Below, one piece after another: positions 45,762 through 54,626 of a stretch of DNA of 64,000 nucleotides; position 1 is the stretch's first letter, and each line of letters begins with the position of its first letter. Under the pieces are notes generated by a model that was not told the origin of the DNA, made no database searches, and saw only the letters and a list, made by a program, of their open reading frames with translations. The DNA is from an uncultured Bacteroidales bacterium. Lineage in GTDB: Bacteria > Bacteroidota > Bacteroidia > Bacteroidales > UBA932. A program made the translations under genes and the position numbers. The stretch covers positions 124,001-188,000 of the forward strand of contig CASEOO010000043.1 in assembly GCA_949289565.1 (NCBI GenBank), in the 5' to 3' direction.

Positions 45762-47311
45762 TATTCAGCAGTCTGGTCTGAAATAATGACCTTCTTTATC
45801 TTGACATCGTCTATGTAGACAGTCTTGCCTTTCTGTGACATATCTTTCATGTCTTCATTGAAACAAAAGATTGTCCTTACTACCTTGTCCCAACGGAAAG
45901 GATTCCCATCTGAGTCGAATGTACCGTCATCTACAGAAATTTTTTCAAGAGGATATTGATCCCATCTTATCGGATGTGAGGCATATTCAGAGATTTTCAT
46001 ATCATCAAGAGGTATGGTCACAAGCACCCACTCTCCTGTGGCATATTCGGAAAGATCCTTAATGGCATTAAGGCAATAAGATGGTGACCTGTGCATCATG
46101 AATCTGACATAGAATTTGGTTCCGGCCTCTGCCTTGTATGCGAACTGAAGAGAAAAGTGTGCATTCCTGTAAGCGGTCAGATCCAGGTTTCCTCTTCTGA
46201 ACTGATCCTCTTCGTCACCAGTGTCCCTGAATGTCTGGAAACCTGCAATTCCCCAGTCCTGTCCCATGGTCCACTGGATGCATTTCGAACCTTCGTAAGG
46301 AGAATCAGTACAAGCAATATTCAAAGAACTTCCACCGCCGTCGCTTTCATCGAAATTATCCCAGCATGCCGCTGTCATAGGCACACCATTGATAGTGGCC
46401 TTGACTTCGTCATCATAGTATACGAGTGTAGCAGAGAAAGTCTCCAGAAGTTCGAACACCTTTCCCCTGGTCATATTGATAGACCCTTCAGGGAAAGCAA
46501 GAGAGAAATCGCTTGCTCCGCGTGTATATGTTCCTTTCACCCCTACATCCTTGGTCATGCCGTTCTCCCAATATTCGAAGTAGCTTTCGTAAGTGGACTC
46601 ATCGTACTTGTAGGTCAATGTGGCAGTATAGCCTACGGCCTTGACAGGGATGATATTTACATAATAGTCGCCTTTTTCCAGGACTGTCTCTCCGTCACCG
46701 ACAGAAACAGTTGCGGATCCGCCTTCACCCGCAGTGATTTTCGGCTCGCCGCCGTTCCAGGAAACGCTCACAGTACCGGCGAGGATTTCACCGTTGTTGC
46801 CCTTGATGGTCACCTTGGTGACATTGTCCTCATCGAGGGTGAATTTCAGGAAACCTGTGGCATTCTTCATGGCGATATCTTCGGAATCAGAATAACCTAT
46901 GGCCAGAAGATTTTCAGCCTTGCCTGACTGCTCGGCAGGAATCTCTACAGTGAGGGCATTGTTTTCGAGCTTGGCATCTTCATCATAAGGATAGAGGACA
47001 TAATATGCTCCGGATGCGACAGCAGAGCCGTCGAACTCGTTGCCGGAAGTGAATTCGAATTTGTTGTTCGCTACGCCTTCGAAGACAGAGACGCAGTCTC
47101 CGGCAGCCCAGGCATTGTCATAGCCGTCTATTCCGCTGACAGCCTCAGGAGTGAGGGTGAAAGTCATATCTTCAGGTTCACCGGTGACAGGAGGTACCGG
47201 GGTCTCGGTGCCGCCATCGTCTTTCGGGTCTTCTGCAGGACCGTCTTTCTTGCATGACATCACCATTGCGGCGCAGACTGCAGCCGCCATCAAATAATGA
47301 TAAATTTTCAT
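45761..47311 (-). CDS. Surface lipoprotein, fimbrillin-like N-terminus plus C-terminal glycan-binding-like domain
   Basis: A 516-residue lipoprotein (signal ending VMSC, C20) in the SusE/SusF position after SusC-SusD. A Pro/Glu/Asp-rich linker (residues 22-48) precedes a fimbrillin-type domain with DGYDNAWAAGDCVSVFEG and GAYYVLYPYDEDAKLENN. The C-terminal 200 residues form a beta-sandwich-like module (YRNAHFSLQFAYKAEAGTKF, YVRFMMHRSP, TVYIDDVKIKKVIISDQ) resembling carbohydrate-binding domains. It is paralogous to the protein at 54627-56825 over its whole mature length. It probably sits on the cell surface and binds the target glycan, but binding is inferred. Coupled to the downstream gene by TAATG overlap. 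Confidence 0.75.
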   Translation of the reverse strand: MKIYHYLMAAAVCAAMVMSCKKDGPAEDPKDDGGTETPVPPVTGEPEDMTFTLTPEAVSGIDGYDNAWAAGDCVSVFEGVANNKFEFTSGNEFDGSAVASGAYYVLYPYDEDAKLENNALTVEIPAEQSGKAENLLAIGYSDSEDIAMKNATGFLKFTLDEDNVTKVTIKGNNGEILAGTVSVSWNGGEPKITAGEGGSATVSVGDGETVLEKGDYYVNIIPVKAVGYTATLTYKYDESTYESYFEYWENGMTKDVGVKGTYTRGASDFSLAFPEGSINMTRGKVFELLETFSATLVYYDDEVKATINGVPMTAACWDNFDESDGGGSSLNIACTDSPYEGSKCIQWTMGQDWGIAGFQTFRDTGDEEDQFRRGNLDLTAYRNAHFSLQFAYKAEAGTKFYVRFMMHRSPSYCLNAIKDLSEYATGEWVLVTIPLDDMKISEYASHPIRWDQYPLEKISVDDGTFDSDGNPFRWDKVVRTIFCFNEDMKDMSQKGKTVYIDDVKIKKVIISDQTAE

Positions 47312-47369
47312 GATTTTTGAATTTAATCGGTTAATACTTGTGTTATTGTGATATCGTCGTTTTCATGCA

Positions 47370-48890
47370 TCAATATCCAGGATTCTGGACTACTACGCCT
47401 TTTCCTTCGTTGATGACGCTCTGAGGGATAGGGAAGAGTTCCATATGCTCATCGACGGTGGTGGAGCCTTTGCGTGTCTTGCAGTATTCCACGTATTTTC
47501 CGTGACGGATGAGGTCAGACCTGCGGCAGCCCTCGAACCAGAGTTCCCTGCCCCTTTCGTCCAGAAGTTCTGTCAGGAAAGCTTCGAGGGAGGCGAAATC
47601 GGACATTTCGTACGGTTCGAGTCCGGCCCTGGTATGGACATCGTTCAGATAGTCCACCGCCTCCTGGGTCACTGCCCCGGCATTTCTGGCGATGGCTTCG
47701 GAAAGAAGGGTCAGGACATCCGCATAGCGGAAAACTATCCAGTCTATCCCGCTGCCCTCTCCTATCTGCTCAGGGTCTTCACCGTACTTCATAGGCACTG
47801 CACCCAGCTGGAGTTGTTCCAGAGCACCTGGATTCTCCTTGTTGTAAGTGACGGTCTCATCTGAAACATGCACAGTGTATTCCGCCAGAAGCACTTCCAG
47901 TCTCTGGTCATCGGGATATTTGCCGAATGCCGCATCCATGAAGTTCCAGGTGACACGGTAGCCGTTGTATCTCTGGATATCAGGGTTCTCCAGTCCTTCA
48001 TAGTCCTTCGGCAGAGTATGTGTCAGCCACATCTGCATGTTTTCCCCGTGCTTGCAGTTGCAGGCCCAGATGGTTTCCTCGTTGCCCTCGTTTTCGAGTG
48101 TGAAGATATCCTTGTAGCGCTTCACCAGACCGAATCCGAATTCGGGTTTTACAAGTTCGCGTCCGCATTTCTCCGCATCTTCCCATCTGCCTTCATGCAT
48201 GTAGAACTTCATCAGTACGGTATAAGCCAGAGCCTTGGTGAAACGTCCGTAGTTTTCCGTGCCGTACTCGTATCTCGCATCCAGGTCAGGTATGGCCGCC
48301 AGCAGGTCGTCTTCTATGAATTTCGCTGTCTGTTCCTGAGTGGCGCGCGGTACAGGCTTGGTGCTGGCCGGATCATTCAGTATTTCTTCGGTAGGAAGCT
48401 GTATCGGCCCGAACATGTCGTATAGGATATAGGCCAGCCAGCCTCTTCCGCAACGCGTCTGGGCGATGTACCAGGCTTTCTTCTCAGGATCCAGGTCCAT
48501 TTCCTCCAGAGTCCTGATGACATTCGTCATCCTGGTGATGTCGCGGATGTAGTTGTTGTATATGATGACAGGCCCCTGCTTTTCCTCGGCGATGAAGTTT
48601 ATGTTTATGACTCCGGACCAGTAGCTGTCAGTCCAGCGGCATGTACCGATATCGGAAGCCATGTCGCTGAAGACATGTATTCCGTCGTGGGCTGAAGTGA
48701 AGAGACCCACATATTCCTTCGATCTGAACGGAGAATACGCCGCACCTATGACTATGGCATCGGCATCATCGTCCGTTGCAGGGAAGATGGTGTCATTGAC
48801 GGCAGAATAGTCCACTGAATCCAGGTCCACGCAGGAAACCGGAGAAATCAAGGCCAATGCCGCCGTTAGAGTATATATTATCCTTTTCAT
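47370..48890 (-). CDS. SusD/RagB-family outer-membrane lipoprotein
   Basis: Glycan-binding lipoprotein that caps the SusC channel. The 506-residue protein has a lipoprotein signal (ALISPVSC, C20) and the SusD fold marks: an N-terminal NYIRDITRMTNVIRTLEEMD helix region, ARCGRGWLAYILYDMFGPI-like segment (TRCGRGWLAYILYDMFGPIQ), the TPR-like ALAYTVLMKFYMHEGRWEDA, and the C-terminal RYADVLTLLSEAIARNAGAV with LLDERGRELWFEGCRRSDLI. It starts 14 bp after susC and is part of the same transcript. Confidence 0.94.
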   Translation of the reverse strand: MKRIIYTLTAALALISPVSCVDLDSVDYSAVNDTIFPATDDDADAIVIGAAYSPFRSKEYVGLFTSAHDGIHVFSDMASDIGTCRWTDSYWSGVININFIAEEKQGPVIIYNNYIRDITRMTNVIRTLEEMDLDPEKKAWYIAQTRCGRGWLAYILYDMFGPIQLPTEEILNDPASTKPVPRATQEQTAKFIEDDLLAAIPDLDARYEYGTENYGRFTKALAYTVLMKFYMHEGRWEDAEKCGRELVKPEFGFGLVKRYKDIFTLENEGNEETIWACNCKHGENMQMWLTHTLPKDYEGLENPDIQRYNGYRVTWNFMDAAFGKYPDDQRLEVLLAEYTVHVSDETVTYNKENPGALEQLQLGAVPMKYGEDPEQIGEGSGIDWIVFRYADVLTLLSEAIARNAGAVTQEAVDYLNDVHTRAGLEPYEMSDFASLEAFLTELLDERGRELWFEGCRRSDLIRHGKYVEYCKTRKGSTTVDEHMELFPIPQSVINEGKGVVVQNPGY

Positions 48891-48904
48891 TTGTGTTGTC
48901 TGGT

Positions 48905-51900
48905 TTAGAATGTTATGGAAAGTCCTACGCTGAATGTCCTGATATTAGGGTACGAGTACCCGTCATCCATGGAGTCCGTCTCGAGGTCGATTCCTTCATA
49001 CGGGGTGATGATGAACGGATTGTTCACATCCACGTAGACCCTCATGTTCGTCAGCCTTTTCTGCTTCGGGATAGTGTAGCCCAGAGTGATGTTCCGGCAG
49101 CGGATGAACCATGTCTTCGTGGTGAAGTAGTCTCCTATGCCCCACTGCGACTGGTCCTGGAAATAGCCGGGATAAGTGCCGTCCAGATTGTCATGGCTGA
49201 ACTTGTTCGTTATGGACACCGGGTAGTTCCTGTCCAGAGCCAGCCCCGACACATTCACTGTCCAGATCTGCTGGTACGAACCGTAGTTCAGCAGTCCGAA
49301 CTGGCCGTAGAAATAGATGTTAAGGTCGAAGTTCTTGTACCTGAAGGTATTGTTGAGACCTGCCAGATATCCCGGGTCATTGTTTCCGATGATGACCTTG
49401 TCGGCATCGTTGAGGATTCCGTCAGGTTCTCCGGAAAGTACTGGGATGCCATGCTCGTCCACGACATATGTGCCGTCAGGATTTCTGACATAGCCGTTTA
49501 TGTCTTTCAGTTTCACCTGTCCTGCCACTGCTCCCGGCATCCACGGGACTTCTTCGCCAGGCTGTATGAGACCGTCTGAAAGATAGGTCTCCCACGGACG
49601 CAGCCATCCTTCGTATGTATCATAGGCATGAGGGGCCCAGCTGTCTTCCCTTTCCAGCCACCTGTCACGGTAGAACGAGAACGTGAAGTCAGTGCTCCAT
49701 GAAAAATTCTTCGTGGAGATGTTCACGGAATTTATGGTAAGCTCGAAACCGCGGCTCTGGGTCTTTCCGATATTGTCGGCGATGGTGCGGACTTCCGATG
49801 TCCTCATCATGTCACGCCACTGGAGCAGGTCGGATATCACCTTGTCGAAATACTCTGCAGAGATGTTCAGCCTGTTGTCGAAGAAACCGAGGTCGAGTCC
49901 GACGTTCCATTCAGTAGTGGTTTCCCATTTCAGATTCGGATTCGCGATTTCAGAAAGGACGAAACCCTGGTAGTTGCTTGTGCCGAACTGGGTATTGTAT
50001 TCCACATCGTCTTCGTTCACATTCCTGTAGACGTTCATCTGCTGGGCATTGATGGCCGAGTTTCCTGTCTGTCCGAAACTGAGTCTCAGCTTTCCGTTCG
50101 ACCACCAGCTTTTCAGAGGTGCGAAGAAAGGTTCTTCGGAAAATCTCCAGCCTGCAGCCACAGAAGGGAAATAGCCCCACTTGTTGTTCTTGGCGAACCT
50201 TCCCGAACCGTCGGCACGGAATGTGGCGGTCACGAGATAGCGGTCATCGTACGTCCAGTTCACCCTGCCGAAGAAAGAGGCCATCTCGTACATGTTCGCC
50301 CATGATGACACTTCCGGCCTGACAGCATTTCCCGCACCGAGATTGTTGAAAAGGAAGCTGTCTATAGGGAATTCCTCATTCGAGGCAGAGAATGACTCGG
50401 CATTGAACTGCTGCCACGAATATCCGACCATGGCTGTAAAACCATGCTTGCCCCAGTCTTTCGAATAAGTGGCGGTGAAGTCCATGAGATAGTCGTTTTT
50501 CTCGTATGACCTCTGGTCTGCATGGCCATTCACCAAAGCTCCTGCCAGGGTGGATGTCGGAACATATACCTGATGCTTCTGGAAATTGGCATCCAGGCCG
50601 ATGCTTCCTCTGAGAGTCAGGCCGTCTACCGGACGGATTTCGAGAAATGCCGTGCCGAGTGCCCTGTTCTTCTTCGTGACATTGGTGATTTCAAGCAGCG
50701 AAGCAGGATTCGGCACCTGGGAATTCTTGTCGTTTATGGAATAGTCTCCGTTCTCGTCTTTCACTGGAAGCAGCGGAGTATAGGAGGTGGAGTTCCCGAT
50801 GATGCCGTCCATACCTCCGAGCGGAATGGCGTTCAGGGTATTCCGAGAGAGGCTCAGGTTCACGCCCAGATTCATCCATGAGGTGATCTTTTGATCGAGG
50901 TTGATACGCAGGGTGGCCCTGGTCACGTCATTTTCCTTTATGATACCGTTCTGGCGGAAATAGCTGCCTGAAACCAGATATTTCGTATAGTCGCTTCCTC
51001 CGGTGATGGAAATGTTGTGCTGGGTCTGGTAACCGATACGGGAAATCTCGTCGAACCAGTCCGTATCATACTGGTTGGCCGCTATCTGGTCATCAGTATA
51101 GTAAGGTATATAAGGTTTGATGACATCTTCCGGAGCCCTTCCGCCATAAATTCCCACGCCGTTGTCCAGCATCCAGCGTTCGTATGCGTAAGTGTTCGCC
51201 GCATTCATGAGCTCGGTGGCATCCATCATCTCGTAGCGCTTGGCCATCACTGAAATACCGCCGGAACCGGAATAAGTCACTTTCGGGGCACCGGACGAAC
51301 CTCTCTTGGTGGTGACGATGATGACACCATTGGCGGCTCTGGCGCCATAGATAGCTGTGGACGAGGCATCCTTCAGGACTTCTATGGATTCTATGTCGTT
51401 CGGGTTTATGGAGCCGAAGACATTGTCGGAACTTCCGGTATCATAGTCGCCTACGGCAATGTCGCTGTCAGCCGACGGGCTGATCGGGAAGCCGTCGATG
51501 ATGATGAGAGGGTCATTGCTGGAGTTTACGGAAGCCGCACCCCTGATCCTGAAAGTCGCGCCGGCGCCGGGATTGGCACTTCCCATGCTGACCTCAAGTC
51601 CGGCGGCCTTTCCGGCGAGGATATTCGTGACGGAAGTGACTGACGATACGTTTCCGTCATCTACCTTGATGGATGAAACGGCACCGGTCAGGTCGGATTT
51701 CTTCATGGTGCCGTAACCTATCGCCACAGCCTCTTCCAAGACTTCCATGTCCGGTTCCATCACGATCCGGATATTGTCGGAATTCCAGATTCTGACTGAC
51801 TGGTCCTTGTAGCCGAGACAGGAGGCGAAGAGTACGATATTGCCCGAAGGGCACATAAGGGAAAATTTTCCGTCCAGATCGGTCGTGGTGGCGGTGTTCG

Positions 51901-52339
51901 TTCCCTGAATCATCACGACTGCCCCTACTACGGGGATGGATTCAGAATCGATCACTGTGCCGGAAACCTCTCTTTCTGCTACCCCCCCCCACCGTTCGTC
52001 AGACGGGGTGTTTTCCTTCGAGAAAACAATGGTCTTGTTCACTATTTTGTAAGATGCGTTCCATTCCATGCACAGATACTGGAGGACTGTGTCGAGAGGG
52101 GCTTCTTCAAACGTCATGGTGACCTTCTGTGAAGAATCCAGGAAAGAGTCGCTGAAGACAGCTTCATAGCCCGTCTGTTCGGAAATCCGGGACAGAATCC
52201 AGCTCACCGGCCTGTCATCAGCATCGATTGTGACTTTCTCCGTCTGCGCGAATGCACTGGCCTGGAGCGTCACTGCCAGAATGACGGCAGCCAGATATCG
52301 CGAACGGATGAGGGCCGTCATAAAAGTCTTTAATTTCAT
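48905..52339 (-). CDS. SusC/RagA-family TonB-dependent transporter with STN signalling domain
   Basis: Outer-membrane beta-barrel importer of oligosaccharides, 1144 residues. Domains in order: signal peptide (about 1-31), STN/secretin-TonB N-terminal domain (about 35-110, TIDADDRPVSWILSRISEQT and YLCMEWNASYKI), CarboxypepD-regulatory-like domain (about 125-205, SGTVIDSESIPVVGAVVMIQ), plug (from about 213, AIGYGTMKKSDLTGAVSSI and VLKDASSTAIYGARAANGVI) and barrel ending in a terminal Phe (SVGLSITF). The STN domain marks a transducer that signals to FecR. Residues 117-120 (Trp-Gly-Gly-Val), between STN and the next domain, are encoded by a run of nine G (51982-51990) that could slip and switch the gene off. 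Confidence 0.95.
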   Translation of the reverse strand: MKLKTFMTALIRSRYLAAVILAVTLQASAFAQTEKVTIDADDRPVSWILSRISEQTGYEAVFSDSFLDSSQKVTMTFEEAPLDTVLQYLCMEWNASYKIVNKTIVFSKENTPSDERWGGVAEREVSGTVIDSESIPVVGAVVMIQGTNTATTTDLDGKFSLMCPSGNIVLFASCLGYKDQSVRIWNSDNIRIVMEPDMEVLEEAVAIGYGTMKKSDLTGAVSSIKVDDGNVSSVTSVTNILAGKAAGLEVSMGSANPGAGATFRIRGAASVNSSNDPLIIIDGFPISPSADSDIAVGDYDTGSSDNVFGSINPNDIESIEVLKDASSTAIYGARAANGVIIVTTKRGSSGAPKVTYSGSGGISVMAKRYEMMDATELMNAANTYAYERWMLDNGVGIYGGRAPEDVIKPYIPYYTDDQIAANQYDTDWFDEISRIGYQTQHNISITGGSDYTKYLVSGSYFRQNGIIKENDVTRATLRINLDQKITSWMNLGVNLSLSRNTLNAIPLGGMDGIIGNSTSYTPLLPVKDENGDYSINDKNSQVPNPASLLEITNVTKKNRALGTAFLEIRPVDGLTLRGSIGLDANFQKHQVYVPTSTLAGALVNGHADQRSYEKNDYLMDFTATYSKDWGKHGFTAMVGYSWQQFNAESFSASNEEFPIDSFLFNNLGAGNAVRPEVSSWANMYEMASFFGRVNWTYDDRYLVTATFRADGSGRFAKNNKWGYFPSVAAGWRFSEEPFFAPLKSWWSNGKLRLSFGQTGNSAINAQQMNVYRNVNEDDVEYNTQFGTSNYQGFVLSEIANPNLKWETTTEWNVGLDLGFFDNRLNISAEYFDKVISDLLQWRDMMRTSEVRTIADNIGKTQSRGFELTINSVNISTKNFSWSTDFTFSFYRDRWLEREDSWAPHAYDTYEGWLRPWETYLSDGLIQPGEEVPWMPGAVAGQVKLKDINGYVRNPDGTYVVDEHGIPVLSGEPDGILNDADKVIIGNNDPGYLAGLNNTFRYKNFDLNIYFYGQFGLLNYGSYQQIWTVNVSGLALDRNYPVSITNKFSHDNLDGTYPGYFQDQSQWGIGDYFTTKTWFIRCRNITLGYTIPKQKRLTNMRVYVDVNNPFIITPYEGIDLETDSMDDGYSYPNIRTFSVGLSITF
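51982..51990 (-). repeat. G9 homopolymer tract in susC
   Basis: Nine consecutive G on the coding strand (C on the plus strand), spanning codons 117-120, at a domain boundary. In the given sequence the frame is open; gain or loss of one G would truncate the transporter after about 120 residues. Confidence 0.8.
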
Positions 52340-52371
52340 AAATTGTACTAAAATAGGGTTATTGAATTGTG

Positions 52372-53331
52372 TTATCTGTAGATAATGATTACAGGAGGCC
52401 GGTCAGGTGCGGCGGCTTCGTCATACCTCCATTTGAATGAAGAGGAATATTGAAGGGTCTCGAGTACCTTTTCCAGCGAGAATATGGTAAAAGCGCCGCC
52501 CGAATATCTGTAGTCCAGACAGCTCTGGTCCTGCACTTCGAACTCTACGGAGTATCGTTTCGAAAGTATGTCCAGAATTTCGGAGAGCGGAGTGGCGTCG
52601 AGTATCATCTTGCCGTCCTTCCATGCTATATCGGACTTCACGGGAACTTCCGCCACAGATACCAGGTCGCTGTCTTTTTCATAGACAAGCCTTTCTCCCG
52701 GTTTGAGCATCACATCGCTGTTTTTCCCGTATTTGCCGACGTACCTGAATCCCACGCTTCCGTTTATGAGTGTCACCCTGCAGCCGTCACTGCCGTAAGC
52801 ATCTACATTGAACTGTGTTCCGTAGACTGTAACGTATGAATCTGAAGGAGTGCGGACGATAAACGGGGCGTCGGCATCTTTCGCGACATCGAAATAGGCT
52901 TCGCCGCAAAGGGTGACTTCTCTGCTCCTGTCTCCATAGCCGCTGCTGTAAGTCAGAGTAGAGCTGCCGTTCAGGACTACCACCGTACTGTCCGGCATCA
53001 CGAATGTACCCGTCATGCCGGGATTCACTTTCAGTTCGGAATACAGAGGGTCCTGTACTGTCGGGGACAATATCCCGAGGAAGAGGAATACCGCCGTACA
53101 GGCCGCGGCAGAAACGGCGGCTCCGGCCAGTCCGCCCCACAGCATCCGGCCGTACTTGCGTCTTCTTATCTTCTTTTTGGTGCGCTCCAGAGCTTTCTCC
53201 ACATCCACTGTGTTCAGGACGTCCAGAGCGTCTATATCGTCCAGAATTCCCTTTATCTTTTTTCTGACAGGCCCGTCTACCCCTATGTCGTCAGCCCAGT
53301 CAAGTATAGCTTTTCTGTCTTCTCTCTTCAT
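52372..53331 (-). CDS. FecR-family anti-sigma regulator
   Basis: A 319-residue inner-membrane protein that holds an ECF sigma factor inactive until the STN domain of a loaded SusC contacts it. An N-terminal cytoplasmic part (about 1-60) is followed by one membrane helix (about 63-88, WGGLAGAAVSAAACTAVFLF), the periplasmic FecR domain (about 105-205, with PDSTVVVLNGSSTLTYSSGY and EAYFDVAKDADAPFIVRTP) and the C-terminal DUF4974 domain (about 245-319, DATPLSEILDILSKRYSVEF). It lies directly upstream of susC (32-bp gap). The only sigma factor in the window is at 42701-43294, the other end of the gene set. Confidence 0.92.
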   Translation of the reverse strand: MKREDRKAILDWADDIGVDGPVRKKIKGILDDIDALDVLNTVDVEKALERTKKKIRRRKYGRMLWGGLAGAAVSAAACTAVFLFLGILSPTVQDPLYSELKVNPGMTGTFVMPDSTVVVLNGSSTLTYSSGYGDRSREVTLCGEAYFDVAKDADAPFIVRTPSDSYVTVYGTQFNVDAYGSDGCRVTLINGSVGFRYVGKYGKNSDVMLKPGERLVYEKDSDLVSVAEVPVKSDIAWKDGKMILDATPLSEILDILSKRYSVEFEVQDQSCLDYRYSGGAFTIFSLEKVLETLQYSSSFKWRYDEAAAPDRPPVIIIYR

Positions 53332-53399
53332 AATCTATTTTCCTCCGTGTCAACCATGCTTGAATTTTCCTCTGAAAGTGTGAGGCTGATTCCGGTGCA

Positions 53400-54395
53400 T
53401 CATTTGTATGAGCATCGGAAAAGTACTGGATAATGGTCCGAAATGTAACGGATTCCAGGTGTATCAGTTATCACCTCGTATTGTTCTGCATTCAAATTTC
53501 CGCCATAGAATATGTGGTCTATGATCGACTGGCCGGAGTTCCCGAAATTGTTGAATGTCATCTGGGAGGCATTTGTCTTCGGAGAAGTGGTGCGGGCATC
53601 ATTCAATGTAACACGCAGTGCCGCCAGTTCAGTGGCTTCGTACTCGGTATTCAGATCGCCTGCCACGAAAACAGCCGCATCGGCATTTTTCAGATTCGTC
53701 TGCCCGGTCATTTCCCTGAGCTTTCTGATCATCAGGTTGCTTGAGCCTGACTTGGCCTTGCTGCTGATGTGGTCATAATGGGTTCCAATGAAATACACGG
53801 TATGTCCGGGATTTGCCTTATCTTCAGCCTCGATCCATAAAGCGATTCTCGGAAGTGCGCTGTTCCAGGTCGACCAGCTGCCGTCACTGTTCCACTGAGG
53901 TTCGCCGGCATCCGGGTCCGCAAGCCAGAACCAGCCTTTGTCTTTGACAGTCAAACGCTCCTGGTTCCACATCAGGAAGACACCTTCCGAAGACTCGCTT
54001 TCGAGAATGGACTTTCCCGTGTTCCTGTCGACTTCGATCCAGTCATATTTGTCATCAAGGCTCACTGTGATATACTCCGCAGGTTTCTGGCAGACTTCCT
54101 GCATCACGAGAATATCGGCTCCGCACGTGTTGATGAAATTCATGACTGCCTTTTCCCTGTTTTCCCAGGAATACGCGCCGTCTCCGGTGTTGTAATACCT
54201 GATATTGAATGTGCCGACGAGAAGGTCACCTGTCTCCGGTTCAGGCTCAGGTTCCTGGTCTGTATCAGGATCTTCAGGCTGCTCCTGCTCTTCGCCTTCG
54301 CCGGAAGAAATGCCGGTCTGAGGTATCTCTTCGCATGCCAGCATGGTCACTGCAGCTGTCATGGCCATAAATGTGGACAATATATTCTTTTTCAT
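53400..54395 (-). CDS. Endonuclease/exonuclease/phosphatase-fold lipoprotein
   Basis: A 331-residue exported lipoprotein (signal ending MLAC, C21) with a long acidic Pro/Glu/Asp linker (about 32-57) that would hold the enzyme away from the membrane. The EEP fold motifs are all present: GTFNIRYYNTGDG, the metal-binding Glu in DILVMQEVCQ, GTHYDH, VAGDLNTE and the final ISDHYPV. The domain could cleave nucleic acid or hydrolyse phosphate esters of sugars or lipids; the EEP superfamily includes all of these. It lies between the fecR gene and the second surface lipoprotein. As an exposed hydrolase it may release phosphate or degrade DNA outside the cell. Confidence 0.85.
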   Translation of the reverse strand: MKKNILSTFMAMTAAVTMLACEEIPQTGISSGEGEEQEQPEDPDTDQEPEPEPETGDLLVGTFNIRYYNTGDGAYSWENREKAVMNFINTCGADILVMQEVCQKPAEYITVSLDDKYDWIEVDRNTGKSILESESSEGVFLMWNQERLTVKDKGWFWLADPDAGEPQWNSDGSWSTWNSALPRIALWIEAEDKANPGHTVYFIGTHYDHISSKAKSGSSNLMIRKLREMTGQTNLKNADAAVFVAGDLNTEYEATELAALRVTLNDARTTSPKTNASQMTFNNFGNSGQSIIDHIFYGGNLNAEQYEVITDTPGIRYISDHYPVLFRCSYK

Positions 54396-54569
54396 TTCAT
54401 GTAATATAATTTCTTTTCTGATGTTTCCTTCGCATGACTATTTATAGGGCACTTCAGACGTGGCAAATCCTAATTCAGGATATGAATTTTTCTGGATTTG
54501 GTCCGACAAATTTGAAATCTGCCGGAATTGAGTGCGATTCGAGATTGGCCGCAATTGGCAAGATGAGGC

Positions 54570-54607
54570 GAGGCCGGCCCAAAAATGAATTTTGAACCGG
54601 CCTCAAT
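54570..54607 (-). repeat. ATTG-capped hairpin between lipoprotein genes
   Basis: GAGGCCGG (54570-54577) pairs with CCGGCCTC (54597-54604), and on the minus strand the stem begins with ATTG. It lies just downstream of the fimbrillin-like gene stop codon (20 bp) and may act as a terminator or processing site, although there is no clear T-run. The rest of the 231-bp gap shows no gene. Confidence 0.5.
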
Positions 54608-54626
54608 CATGAAACACTGCATTGTG

